A stretch of 64,000 nucleotides of DNA from Paraescarpia echinospica. Taxonomy: Eukaryota; Annelida; Polychaeta; Sabellida; Siboglinidae. This document shows positions 22,521 to 35,482 of the stretch, piece by piece. The position numbers were made by a program, and so were the translations under genes. Within the stretch, counting starts at the first letter, position 1. Each line of letters opens with the position of its first letter. The notes under the pieces are model-generated. The model saw nothing but the letters and a program-made list of their open reading frames with translations. It was not told the origin of the DNA and ran no database searches. Location: NCBI GenBank assembly GCA_020002185.1, contig JAHLWY010000205.1, positions 84,369 to 148,368 of the forward strand. Direction: 5' to 3'.

Positions 22521-24400
22521 GTAATTAAATGGACATTGAGAATGTACCCGTAACATATATACAGGGCTAATCTTTATGTAGCCATCTAGTTAATTAAGGT
22601 AAATAATAATAATTTACTTAATCAGGCGTGGTTAGAAAGTGCATATATGGACTGAGGAGTGTATATTTTGCATGTCCATCGAGAATAGACCTTTTAGCTC
22701 ACATAACGAGTCAACATTGGTCAGCAGAAGAAACATTACTTGGCCAGCCTGTCGTGCTTTTTAAATTTTATTGTTATTAAATACCTAGAGACATTTGCAA
22801 AAAAACATGCATATTCTATCTCTATAATATTCATTTGATGTTAATAGCACAAAGAAGTTGTATTAAAAAGGTTGTTTTAGTGAAAAACTTACAAATATCA
22901 ACCATGGAAACGCGTCTCTCAGAATCATGTCTGTGACGCCCATCGTGACTGCATTAACCAATGGACGAAAGTTGTTGAGTAAATTGTATAGCGCTTTGAG
23001 CAGGCCCGAGGAGTGGATACTGCGTTTCATAAGAACTTACCTTAACTTTACTTTTACTTTACGGTAGGCAGCACCTGCGAAATCGAGAAATGCCTCAAAT
23101 CATCTAGTCACATTGTTCGTGCACGTGTGCGCTCGTGTATGATTTTGTGCACGTGTGCAACTAAACGTAGTATTATCAAATACATCATAATCTGCGTCCA
23201 TTTGTATACATCGAATTTTTTACAAAGATTAAAAGAAGATTTGTGATGTGGTCTACAATTCACTTCTCTTGCAACTACCGAACAACCCTGTGCCAATGTG
23301 ATTGACAACGTAAACAGACAACGTGCAGCTATCTGGTTGCAGTGTGACCACATATATATTTACAATGTCTATGCACACAGGCCAACGCAACTCGCTGACC
23401 ATTGGCGCGTAACGACAGTACATTTGTGCCATCTGGCGAATGCCCTGTTACACAGTAAGCACACATGCAGGCGTGTAGGCAACTAGCAAACGACGTAATC
23501 AGTGGGGATACACCCCACAGCACAAAGTCCCACTTAATAAATAGCAACAATAGAAAAAGTTGAATTTCGCAATACTGTATATATTTGTGTATTGTCTAAT
23601 TAATACGCTTTCTGATTTGAAATGTGTATGCAAATTAATCATGTGTCATTAGCATGCTGTTCAAACTGCATATAGCTTATTTGTTTTTATTTATTTGTGT
23701 TTATTTATTTGTTTCCCATTCTAAAAAGATGGACCAAGGCAGTGTAGCGAGGAGTCCAATGACTGATTTCACTGAAACAAAAACAGTTTAAAGGGAAACA
23801 AAAGGTATTTGTTTGGTCTAAGTCAAAGGCCTTATAGTCCGGGTGTTGACCAGTGAAACGTGTACTGGAGTCGCACGATTTTTGTGTGTGCATTTTTGTG
23901 ACCTTCTAACCTTCTAGGTCAATAATCCGTCGGGTGCCACCCAGGCACCCTTGAGCGTTTTCATATAAATCCTTTAATATGCAAATTAGTTATCGTCATT
24001 AAAATATATAATACTTTCTGAATATCTTGATAGCATATATACGGTTGATGCATTGCAGGTGTGGTTGATCCCGGGCTCTGCGTGTAAAGTAATCAACATT
24101 TCTTTGTTTTGAATTTTATAAAATGTTCGTGTTTCTATATACTGAACTGTCAATATCCAAGGAATATATGCCGTGGATCTTCACTTTTTATCGACTTTTA
24201 TATTGGCTTTTACTCTTGAGGTGTGGCGGCTGTTACCTGGACGTTTACGCTCAGCCTGCCAGCAAACGGCGAAGCGTATCGTTGTCCATGACGTTTCTTC
24301 GCGGCCTACGATACTGCCTTTAGCCGCCTAGCCAACTGTGGACAAGAACCAGGCGCGGGACATCAGCCGGAACGAGGCGTATTTGGCCAGTAACCACGCT
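22521..24400. other. No gene seen
   Basis: The stretch is AT-rich with no motif I recognise. It includes the isolated copy of the minisatellite edge at 23240-23260. A moderately GC-rich 200-bp patch at about 24215-24415 has short open frames but no identifiable domain. Confidence 0.5.
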
Positions 24401-25090
24401 TGGGCCGTTGAATGCGATACCTCCCTTACAAAAATACTCCTGAAATATCATTGAATGGTATTAGGTAGTATTATGGCCAAAGGTATTTGAATGATCTTCA
24501 ATGGTATTTTGAACGGTACTTGTAATTAACACTTTCTGTACTGTTCAATGATATTCTGAATGGTCTTGAATGATATTAGGGGGTATTATGGCCAATGATA
24601 TTTGAATGGCATTTAATCCAATGGTATTGAATGGTCCTCAGTGGTATATCATTGAATGGTATACCTCTGTAGACCATTCAGAATACCATTCAAAATATCA
24701 TTCAATGGTATTTTGAATGGTCTTCAATGATATTAGGGGGTATTATGGCCAAGGGTATTTGAGTGGTATTTAATCCAATGTTATTGAATGGTCCTGGTTC
24801 TGGTATATCATTGAATGGTACACCACTGAGGACCATTCAGAGTACCATTCAAAGGTATTCTGAATGGTCTTTAACGCAATGGTATTGAATGGTCCTCATT
24901 GGTATAAAATTGAATGGTATACCACTGAGGACCTTTCAGAATATCATTCAATGATATTCTGAATGGTTTTCAATGGTACTTGCCAGTGTAATTTTTTATA
25001 CCGTTCTATGGTATACCATTGGTAAACCATTCAGAATACCATTGGATTACACTGATTGGTATAACACTGAAGCATATTGTTGAAAACCAT
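24400..25090. repeat. TGAATGGTA-word array with internal hairpins (array 1)
   Basis: About 690 bp are built from TGAATGGTATT, CAATGGTAT, ATACCATTC and their reverse complements, so that many segments are locally self-complementary (for example CCATTCAGAATACCATTC against GAATGGTATTCTGAATGG). A landmark word GTATTATGGCCAA recurs at about 24467, 24582 and 24740 (spacing 115 and 158). No coding sense. A second array from the same words lies at 58.3-59.08 kb. Confidence 0.9.
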
Positions 25091-26189
25091 TCAAAAAACA
25101 ATTGAAGACCGTATTATAACTAACAAATTTAACCTTATATAAACTTTTGAATACAATCGAATATCACTCAATGTAGTGCATGCACAACTGAACAGCAATT
25201 AAATAGCCCATTGGTACTTCATATATATTGCAAACACACACCAGTAAAAAGGGATATATATACGGTATATACACCACAAAATGATGCAATTAAAATACCA
25301 TTGACATCAACAATTAGAACACCTTACACATAAAGGTGTCACCTTTGAACAGAACACATAGCGAAGGTAAATTAACAACAGTTTAATGGTATGCCAATCA
25401 TAATTTTTTGGTAAATGCGTATGTATAAGCCCTGTTTACTAATAAAAGAGTTTCAACAATGCACGCACAGTAATAATAAGTACTGTATATGTAGAATATA
25501 TAAACAAACTTATTATATAAAAGATGTCAGGTAAAAGACGAGTAGTCCAGAATAATAAAGTTTAATAACAATGAGGAAAGAATTGCATGGTGATTTCACG
25601 TGTACGCGTACCACAAACATTAATAAAATTCTGCTTAATAATATACACAAGCAATTGACAGCTAAACTAAACAACCACTAACTAAAACCCGAAAACAACA
25701 CATCCACTAAAACCCTAGAACAACCGTCAACATGCAACCGGTACTCGGCAGGATGGCCCTACTCTCCTGTCAGCCGAGCCACAACCTGCATATAATATAC
25801 AAAATACAAATTGCATGGGTGTCAATCAATTGACAAAAAATATAATTATTGATTATATTTTTCTGATTATAAACAAGACCTTAGTGTCTCACGCATGCAC
25901 TGTATCATGGAATAAACCAGCTAAAGCGCTATATACACATAATTATATACAAACAGGTAATCTGACATTAAGATAAGAATGACATAATATATACATCCAA
26001 TCTACTGTGGATTACAACCACCAACAATATAGAACACTGGCAAAAATAATTGCACCACCTTGCGATTAACAGCCAACACAATGTTCGCACCATCATCACC
26101 AACTAAATGCAATTCACATGAAAGCTACATACCAGACAGGTTTCATGCAAATCTTGTTCTTACCGCATTATATAAAAATGTGTTGTCTA
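25091..26189. other. No gene seen; upstream flank or 5' UTR of LINE
   Basis: This is an AT-rich segment between the word array and the LINE ORF1. Part of it is probably 5' untranslated LINE sequence; the element's 5' end cannot be placed. Confidence 0.4.
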
Positions 26190-26878
26190 ATGTCGTCCAA
26201 CACGGCTAAACGAGGCAAAAGAAAGTTATCACAAGCAGGAAATACAGCCTTACATTTAAGTTACAACTACAACTCACAGGACATGATCGATGTGGACACA
26301 TGCAAAGATATAATACATCTTACCAACCTCAAGGTGTCCCAGTACAACTAACTACTGAAGGTGTGATCCGTGTTCACATCTTCCGTGACTGTTTTTTTAC
26401 ATTTGATAGCTTTGAACGACAGAGCATATTGAAGGCGACTTCAATGGACTTCTTCTTGTATCTGCCCAGAAGTGGGAAGATTTCCCGAACATATACGGAA
26501 ACGTATAAAACAGGTTTTATCACTTGCAAATATTACATTTTCCCAACCACCTCAAATTTATGTTATAAAAGGCGCAGTAACGGTTCGAAGGCGGTGATCG
26601 GCACGCGGAAATGCGGTAACCAGCTCAAAGTAAAGGATGGACGATTCCTGACAGCCTTTGTCTCACGACTAGATCCTACGGTCACTGTCGATGGCATGTC
26701 TTTGTATGTGAAGTGTGTGCATAAGCTCGAGGCCAAATGTGTGAAACTAAAAACTAAGCATGAGAGTTATGCCTCATTCAAGGTTGATGTTATATGCAAT
26801 GATGCATCTAAGTTTTATGACCCGGACAACTGGCCATCTGGTGTATACTTGAGGAAATTCTTTAACACCAAGAACTAA
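26190..26878 (+). pseudogene. LINE ORF1 (RNA-binding Gag-like) with a frame change
   Basis: The N-terminal part likely begins at ATG 26190 (MSSNTAKRGKRKL, basic) and shifts frame near 26300-26350 into a frame that stays open to 26878. The C-terminal domain has the pattern FVSRLDPTVTVDGMSLYVK, then KLKTKHESYASFKVDV, and ends in WPSGVYLRKFF. This RRM-like fold is seen in ORF1 proteins of several invertebrate LINEs. Family ORF1 proteins bind the element RNA and assist target-primed reverse transcription. No Cys-rich knuckle is visible. Confidence 0.7.
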
Positions 26879-26881
26879 GTT

Positions 26882-29658
26882 ATGGAAATTAACATCACAT
26901 CTTTTAATTGTAATGGATTTAAAGGTTTTATACCCTTCTTAAATGATGTGTTAATGGAATGTGATATACTGTGCCTACAAGAGCTTATGCTCACTAAACA
27001 AGATTGCCATATACTAAACACCTGTCACGAAGGTTATGTGGGTTATGGTGCTTCTCCTGTAGATGCATATTGTGGTATTTTAACTGGTAGGCCGTATGGT
27101 GGTGTAGGTTTTTTATGGAAACATTCCCTTGATCAATACATCACCATCCTGGACCAGTGCTATGATTGGCTATGCGGCATAAGAATGTGTTGGGGTAACA
27201 AGGAGTACTATCTACTAAACGTATATTTACCTTATGAATGCGAGGAAAACAGGGACAAGTTCAATGATTATATGTCCAAAATTGCTGTATATGTTAATAA
27301 TATTAATAGCTCGTGCATCACTATTGTTGGTGATTTTAACGCGGATATTTCCAAGAAATAAGTTTTTGGGAATATCTTACTTGATTTCTGCAAAGAATTT
27401 ACTCTGGCTATATGTGATCAAGATACTCTCCCAATAGACACATATACATACGTTAGTTCTGCCTGGGGAACTACATCATGGCTAGACCATATCATATGTA
27501 CCGCGGATGCGAAGGATTGCCTATCTAACATGTCCATACTTTATGATGTTATTTATTCTGATCACCACCCGATATCGTTCAGCATAGACAGTGATATTGT
27601 ACCAGAATGCGTTAGTGGTAGTGGCAATACTAATGAGAGTAAGCAAGGCTTACAGTGGGACAGATTAAACCCACAAGATATTGATGCATATAGAGAATGC
27701 ACGAACGTTGAATTGAGCAAACTGAATGTTCCACCGGGTGTTAGATGCAATGATCCCAATTGTCATAACTGTAATCATCATGATGATCTCGATGACTTTT
27801 ACAATTCTATCGTGATTACATTGAAGAGGTGTGGTCACACACTCCGGTCAAATCGCAAAGGTGCTTATAAGTATAATGTTGTACCAGGTTGGAACGAGCG
27901 AGTGAAAGAGCTTCATTGTGACGCTCGTGATGCTTACTGTATATGGAAAGAGACTGGTAAACCTAGACAAGGTGACATTTTTAATGTTATGAAATTATCC
28001 AGAATGAAATTCAAACAGGCGATCAGAAAATGTAAAAGGGAGAAAGAAACTATCATTGCTGATAACATTGCAGAACAGTTGTGTCAGAAAGACCACCGCA
28101 AATTCTGGAAAGAAATTAAGCACTGTACGAACAGTAAAGTAAAACTTCCGACAAACATTGATAATATACACGGTGACGTAAACATCGGGTCAATGTGGAA
28201 GCATCATTATGAACATTTATTTAATGATGTGGAGGATAGTCGATGTGATAAAGTTTGTTATGACTGTTCCACTGACAATACAGGAATGACTGTTGGTGCA
28301 GTTGAACTGATGGATATTATTAATGGACTCTCAAAAAATAAGTCACCAGGTCTGGACGGTATCAGTGCAGAACATATTAAGTTCGCTGATTATCAACTCG
28401 CTGTGCTTTTGTCTATCCTTGTGTCTTCGATTCTGGTGCATGGTTATTTACCAAAAGAAATTTCACAGTCTGTTATTGTACCAATTATTAAAGACAAAAA
28501 TAGACGAGTAAACGACAAAGGGAATTATAGGCCAATATGTCTATCGAATATATTTTCGAAGATAATATACACTGTTCTTTTTAACAGAATGAAAATGTAC
28601 TTGGAAACCACTCCTAATCAATTTGGCTTTAAGCCTAAACATGGAGCGGAGTTATGCGTGTTTGCATTTAATGAATTATTAAGGTTCTACACTGGACATG
28701 GTTCAGCTATGCACGTCGCATTTTTAGATGCATCAAAGGCGTTTGATCGTGTCAACCGAAATAAACTTATAATGTACCGAACTATATCTTAAGAATACTC
28801 AGCAATGAATTCAATAATCAATGTGTATGCATACGATGGGGAAATACCTACTCGGAATTCTTCTCGGTAGGCAATGGTGTTAAGCAAGGTGGGAAGTTAT
28901 CCCCTTTGCTTTTTAACATTTACATGGATAATCTGAGTATACAACTGCACAAAAAACAAATCGGTTGTAGTCTTGGTAACATGGTTGTTAATCACCTTAT
29001 ATACGCCGATGATATACTTATGTTTGCACCTTCTGCTAAAGGACTACAAACACTACTAGACATGTGTTACTCATATGGATGTGAGCACGATGTGCAATAC
29101 AATGCGAGTAAATCCCTGGTCATGTACTTTGAATCTAGAAAGTCAAATCTGTCTAAAGAAATGACATTAGGAGGAAAGAAGTTAAACTTTGCCACCTCTT
29201 GTAAATATCTTGGACATGTAATTTCTAATAACTTGTCTGATGAGTCTGACATGCAAGCCAAAGTGAGACTTTTGTATGCCAAGAGTAACATGTTACGTCA
29301 AAAGTTTCACTTTTGTTCAACTGCTGTAAAAAATAAGCTATTTACAGCGTATTTTGGTAATATCTATATGTGTGCGTTATGGGTGAACTTTAGAAAAGTA
29401 AATTTTCATCAATTCGTTGTTGCATATAACAACTCTTTCAGGATATTGAACAATTTGCCCATGAGATGTAGCGCTAGTCACATGTTTGCTACAGCTAATG
29501 TCAGCTCGGGTAAATGTGTAATCAGAAAGGCTATTTTTAGCTTAATGAATAGGATTGACATGTCTTTGAATCCCATTATTTATAGCATTAAAACTAGCGA
29601 CGTGTATTGTACTTCGAAACTGCGGCACCAGTGGGTCCGGGATTTACATAATTTTTAA
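26882..29658 (+). pseudogene. LINE ORF2: APE endonuclease and reverse transcriptase, two lesions
   Basis: It starts with ATG 26882, four bases after the ORF1 stop. Endonuclease about residues 1-230: FNCNGFKGF, LCLQE (catalytic Glu), GRPYGGVGF, VGDFNAD and, after an in-frame TAA at 27359, YSDHHPISF. RT: NKSPGLDGI, NYRPICLSNI, VAFLDASKAFDRV (first catalytic Asp), then a frameshift near 28785 into GNGVKQGGKLSPLLFN and LIYADDILMFA (intact active site). The C-terminus runs to 29658. A GVKQGG-V-LSP Val is replaced by Lys. The domains are complete; only two lesions prevent a single protein. Confidence 0.88.
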
Positions 29659-29751
29659 ATATATTGTTCTTATCTATGTATTTTTATATTATTTACATAC
29701 TTTTATTGATGTATTTGTATATATGGACATCATGATTGTCTGAAATAAATA

Positions 29752-29815
29752 CATTATTATTATTATTATTATTTTGTATATATATATATATATACACTGT
29801 ATATATCGTATAGTA
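29752..29815 (+). repeat. (ATT)n LINE tail followed by (TA)n
   Basis: An ATT trinucleotide repeat at 29752-29773 ends the LINE 3' UTR, as in I-type elements with simple-repeat tails. A (TA)n run follows at 29780-29795. Confidence 0.8.
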
Positions 29816-30965
29816 TTGTACACGTCAAACACATACAACCAATTCTTTTGGGTAAATGCGTGAAATTCAAACTAGTACCTGTCAAATTTCAACATGTCTC
29901 GGTCCATGGTGCTTACTGCCTGATTAATTAACACAAAAACAGCAATCAAACTATGATATGTGATAACATTTCTGAAGACAATCACGGTACCATAGTAAAA
30001 GGAATATTTGACCGTATATTAAAAAATAAGAGGCAGTTTCAAATCTTGGTTGTCTATGAATATTAAGCCTATCACATTTTAAGCTAATTGTGATGATTAT
30101 ATTACAAATAAAATAATGGACTCTTGAAGAAAAAAGTATTTGTAACATTGTCACCGTATTAAAGAATGTGGATAGTATATCCACTGAGACATGTTGACTA
30201 ACAATTTTTAAAGGACGTATTTACGAAATATGATTCTGCAATATTTGCTTTGTACAATACATATCCATACCAATATTTACAAATGTTCTAGCTATGAATA
30301 AAAAAATTAACTGTTGGAGAAGCCATCACAAGAACATTAAACATAACGTATATACAAATGCTAGAATAGATTGATAGTTAATTTACAGTAAATAACATGA
30401 ATTTATTTATGACTTACCTTTTTAATAATCCATGTTTTCACAATAAACCAGTTAGATCAATTTTTTTTATTATTTCTGCATTTGGAAATGGGATATCTCT
30501 GGAAGTAATTATGCTATATAATAAATAATGTTTTCAGAATTGCATTCAGCAGACACAGCTGTGTGAAACGATCAGACAATTTTAAAATTAACAATTGTTT
30601 GAAAGAGATAAGCACATTTGTTGCAAAAAACAAGTTTTTTTGTACTTTACCAACAAGTTATTAAAAAAATAAAAAATACGGAACAATGATGTGATCATAT
30701 CACAATAGAATGTATACAGATTTGCAAGAATCATAATTCTATACATATGTGCTCCAAGAAGAATGGCAGTGTTTCCAAATGTGCCAATGTTTGCTCAAAA
30801 TGGTGGCCATTTTGTTTGTTACCATGGAAACAGGGGTTTGGCCTAAAAAAAGTTCAATATATATTATACCCAGTGTGATCCATTCCATATTTTGGGCAGA
30901 AAAATTACACAATTTCCGCAAGTAAAAATACAATCCTATGTACATGTTGTGTCTGACATTATTAT

Positions 30966-32295
30966 CAGACATGGGGTCAAATACATTTGTATTTGAAAGC
31001 ATTTAAATACATTTTTGAAGTATTTGTATTTGACACTAATTAAGTATTTGTATTTAAATACTTCCATAAAGTATTTGAAATTTTCAAACTGCTCTGTAAT
31101 CCGTATACTAAGACAGAAGAGGCTCAGGCTGGAGACGAGGAGGGTGTCGAGATGGAGGACACCGGGGAGGAGGATTTTGAGGATGAGCGTTAGAGGATGG
31201 GGATGTAGATGAGGAGGGTGAAGGCCATGATGATGTAGAGGGTGGTCTTTCTGATCCTGATTAAACGGTAAAGATTATTAGGCGATATCTGTAGTTACTA
31301 AGATAGCGTAAACCTTACGCTTATAGCATAGCATTGTGTAAGACTATATTTTATCCATAGTTATAGATATCAATGCTTGTATTGTCTTTACAATGACTTT
31401 CGTTCATGATTCCTTAATGCAAGAATTCCCCTCACAAAGAAATATGAATGCCAATGTTCATAATGATATTTGCAGTGTAGCAGATGTGACTACGTATTTC
31501 AAATATGACTGATTGCTGTTTTTTCTCACGAACAACTGTGTCAAATATTGTAAGATTATCCATTTACGTGTATGAATAAACTAACATATAAATTAGCAGA
31601 AGTTTCCATTCATTGTCCACGAGAAATCAAACATGTGACCTTCACCTGACCTTCAGCGTCTGATCTTGACCTTGAATTGAAAAAATAACTTCATAAATGG
31701 ATTCTACGCACCCCAACACCCCTTAAAATAGGTATTATACATCATTATAGGGCAAGTAGTTCAAAAGTTAAATTTTTAAGGCATCGCCCAGTGACCATCT
31801 TGGATTTATGCAAATTACAAGAGTTGCCCAAAGATGCCGTTTGGGCGACCAAGCAGAATTTGTTCTGGGACCCCACATGAGTACAAATCAACAAAAACAA
31901 TTCATAGGATAGAACATCTCTAGGTTGGCTATTGAACACGTATGAGTGTCAAACGTACAACAAAGCATGCAGATCATTACTTGACTACATTGTTGCAATT
32001 TTACCGCATACCATATATTGCCAGTCTATAAGTAATATCTCATGTAATATTTATACAAAATATCATTAAATTATGTGGATAAACAACATAATTATCTCGT
32101 AATGTAAGATTTGTTATTGTTTTTGGTAAAGGCTCTCCTGTAAAAAGTATTTTTTGAAAAGTATTTGAAATACTTCCTAATGTATTTGTATTTAAATATT
32201 TGTGCATTACAAAGTATTTAGATTTGTATTTGAACACCTCAGGAGTATCTGTATTTAAATACTTGTCATTGTATTTGATTTTGACCCCATGTCTG
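30966..32295. mobile_element. hAT-like non-autonomous element, 1,330 bp (copy 1)
   Basis: Terminal inverted repeats begin CAGACATGGGGTCAAA and end TTTGACCCCATGTCTG (one mismatch zone just inside). The subterminal 120-170 bp on both sides are rich in AAGTATTTGTATTTGAAATAC words, a layout typical of hAT elements. An 8-bp target duplication is not evident (flanks ATTATTAT and CTTATCAA). Inside, about 31100-31190 encodes an acidic stretch (GDEEGVEMEDTGEEDFEDER) that may be a transposase remnant. The superfamily is inferred from the ends only. Confidence 0.65.
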
Positions 32296-33829
32296 CTTAT
32301 CAAATGGCATGTCAATAAACATTGTAAAGATGGTCAATTTTAAGGGAAACTGAGAAAAACAGGTTTTACTATAAAAAAAAACAGTTCGGCTCTATCAATC
32401 ATCATGATTTTGTGTTATTAAAACATTCCAATATTATATCAAAGTTTTCATTTATACTATAACCTTACATGTGTACAGTATACATTATATGATATAATAA
32501 TATTCAATAATTCAGAATGCATACACACAAACACTACACCCCTGTTATTGATTTAATTGTTGTGCAGCCTGGAGAAAGCTTGCTTTTGGCCATCATGCAG
32601 CGATGACATCAAGCTGATATAAATAGAAAAGAACATACAAATACAATGTGTGTGGCTAATGTAATATACTGTCAATTTAAAAAATGGAGCATCTGGACAA
32701 TTATTGAGTCTGAATAATTACTCAGCAAAGTTTAAGAATCTCAGTCTGGGATATTCCGTCCTTCTGAATAATGATCACAGTCATTATTTACTATTTTATC
32801 ACTATATTCTATCACTGTATATTGTCTTACTTTTTTGGTCAAATGACTGCGTAAAAGCCGTAATGGCCAAGGCCTCTTTTGAAAATGTCAGTTTGATTTT
32901 TTCACAAGGATGTCACACACTACTTCGTCAACTCGTGAACTTACCCATATATGTTGCAGCAACTAGGTGTAGTATACGTGACAGCGATATCTTCCTTTAT
33001 ATATTACTATTAGCTTATTAAATAATATTTTATATAGCACTTTTAAAAGCCTACGTTGCGCACGTAACTGCACGTTGAGGGATAATTGAAGCATCGATCG
33101 ATCGATCGAGAGCAGAGAATTAAAATGATTTCGTAACTAGCTGTTAAGTATTATTACTGTGGTCAAATTGTTATAAAACAACACACAACATTACTACCTT
33201 TTGTTTCGTGGCATGAATTCGACCGGTGGCCCGATTTGTTTATTATAATGTGTCTTTCATTGACCGTGACACAAAATCAAATCAGTTTAAAAGTTCGCGC
33301 GCGTCGAAATGACTCACGGGTAATTTCAAATGCGTGGAACTGGCCGCAAGGCACTGCAAGTTGGTAAATCGTAGGTAGCGTCTGCGCGCGCAATGCATAA
33401 CGGAAGGTGGTGCGGAAGTAATTTAAACATGAGTGCGCAGGCGGGACAGGAAGAGATGCGGTAATGATTTCCGCGTTTCCATTCATGTGTCCGTCCACAT
33501 TTTAAAACTAACTGTGCGTGCAGTTAAGAAATATTTTTTTTTTATAATAATTTTATTAGATGGTCACGGTTACAGTGACAGTTGTTTTTTATGCACACTC
33601 TCACTATACACACTATCAATCAATCTTTTTGCCTCATGTTACATCTAATGACAGTGAATAGTAAATAAATCGTAATGTTTTTCGAAGTGTGGGCAATGGC
33701 ATTGTTGTTGTTTGTCTTCCTGTGATTTAGGTTCACACCCAAGGCCAGTATCGTCTTTGTGTACAGCATGGATCAAGCCAAGGGAAGCACAGTCTAAACA
33801 CTGACAGTTATGTTGTTGTTGTCTGTTTG

Positions 33830-34975
33830 TTTGTTTGTTTATGTGTGATTTTACAGTCGCTCCCGAGGCTAAGACCAAGACCAAGTGGATTGAGTGCTAT
33901 CGCCTTTGTGTACAGCATGGATCAAGCACACCTGTAAGTGGATATTATGCACATGTCATCACTTAGTTAAGTTAGGGCTAGGCTGACACCTCTGGATTGC
34001 AGCCTAGTTAGGCTCCTACATGTCATGTACGATTGCATTTCAGCCAATTGCATGGTCGTATAGCAACACAGAAGAGTGAGTGCAACTTTTAAGTGGCAAT
34101 TGTGCTACAAGATCACGCATAGTTGGTTCTATGAAGTAGGTGTGAACTTAATCTCTGGTTTTATCTATATAAATCATTGTTTGTAATGGTGTCACGATTT
34201 TGCTTATTCATTTGGATGACATATTTGTTTTGGCTCGCTCGCTGTGGATACTTTGATAGTTTTTTCTTGGACTACTCGATTGTGAACTACTGTGGGTATT
34301 GGATTGCAGATTTTTAACATGTCCTACTTGGTGGCAGTGTTCTCCGACTCCATCTTCAAGTATCTGGTCCCAGAGTGTCAGCAATGTTGATTTTGTCTTT
34401 GATCTGCATTGCAGACGTTGTGGTCATGTCAATGACATTCGCCAGGGTAAGATTTGCTTCAGCTTAGATCTGCATGTACAGTCAAAAAGCATTTACTTAC
34501 TTCGGTTGACTTACTTAGGTTGTTCCTGACCGTAGGCGGTGGCCTCGGTCGTCAGATCTACGTATGTTTCTGTAAAAGCTGTACGACTTCCTGGCGGCTT
34601 TGTAGTTGTAGATAAATTTAAGTGATTTGTATAACATTATTTACATATTTAATTCATGTTGGACTGTTTCCTATATAACCTGCTGCTTGTGTCCAAACTA
34701 TAAAATATAATATAGAAGCATTACAGTGAATGTAAATTTATACAGTAATTGATGGTGCAAGCTGTGCCCACAGTTTTGTATCTGTTTTTTGACTGGCAAA
34801 ATGTACTATTGATAGAGTATACCTATACGCATGGTGGTTTTTGGTTAGTTTTTTTATGTTGGCTGTTGTATAATAAATTGCTGACTTATCTTATACATTC
34901 AGTGCTTGCTGAGACAGACAAGTTGAACGTCGATGCCGTAATTCTACATGTTGGTACCAACCACCTGCAGATTTT
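33830..34975 (+). pseudogene. SGNH-hydrolase-like exon remnants (copy 1)
   Basis: Three short segments look like exons. At 33856-33930 an acceptor TTTTACAG precedes a coding stretch (APEAKTKTKWIECYRLCVQH) ending in a GTAAGT donor. At about 34310-34380, after a TTGCAG acceptor, the peptide SYLVAVFSDSIFKYLVPE contains an SDS nucleophile-type motif. At about 34894-34968, after CATTCAG, ETDKLNVDAVILHVGTNHLQ resembles SGNH block III (GTND in the family). A stop follows the second segment. It could be a decayed host gene or a captured domain; I cannot tell which. Confidence 0.3.
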
Positions 34976-35482
34976 TTGTGCCGACATTTCACTTTATATT
35001 TCTCTCACTCACACAGAATGTTTCGATTTTACTAACTGATATTTCACCGTCTGTTGGAGTTAGTGCTCAGAACACTTGTTAATTTGTTTCCACATTATTT
35101 CTGCATCTGATATCAGACACTAATGCTGTTTGACCACACCGAGGAATGCCTAGGCCAATAGAGAAGTTACCATAAAGTCTTATAAAGAGAATCAGCTTGC
35201 CTTTTGGAGTAATTGATTTAATTTATAGTACTAAGTTTTTGTTTGTAATTAATGGTAGATGCTAATGTATCCGTTTTAGTTGTTGGTTCGGTCCCAACTG
35301 GTATTGCACTTTGTACAAAATTACCCCTGGCATGAGCTTATCGACTGAAACATTGCATTTCCTCTTGTAATTATATTGACATTGAATTGGAAATGCTCAC
35401 TAAATATAGTCATTAGTGTCAACATTTAATTAATTGACTTTGTCTAACTTATTTCAGGTTCTGTGGAAATTGTGCTTGATAA

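Larger units (their letters stand above)
26190..29773 (+). mobile_element. I/Nimb-like non-LTR retrotransposon, nearly full length
   Basis: ORF1 and ORF2 follow directly (3-bp gap at 26879-26881), and a 3' UTR ends in a (ATT)n tail at 29752-29773. The GRPYGGVGFLW endonuclease motif and the RT wording are typical of the I-superclade (Nimb/Ingi) LINEs as I know them. Damage is slight: an ORF1 frame change, one stop in the endonuclease and one frameshift in RT, so it is one of the less decayed elements here. Confidence 0.85.

Noticed and set aside
22103..22556. Arg/Glu- and Ser/Pro/Leu-rich frames
   Set aside because: They are translations of the polypyrimidine tract on either strand, without any conserved motif.
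24400..25090. CRISPR-like array
   Set aside because: The repeats are not separated by unique spacers of constant length, words occur in both orientations, and the context is eukaryotic.
33277..33884. Small open frames in the duplicated unit as host genes
   Set aside because: They are under 80 codons, lack family motifs and splice support, and occur in both copies only because the whole unit is duplicated.
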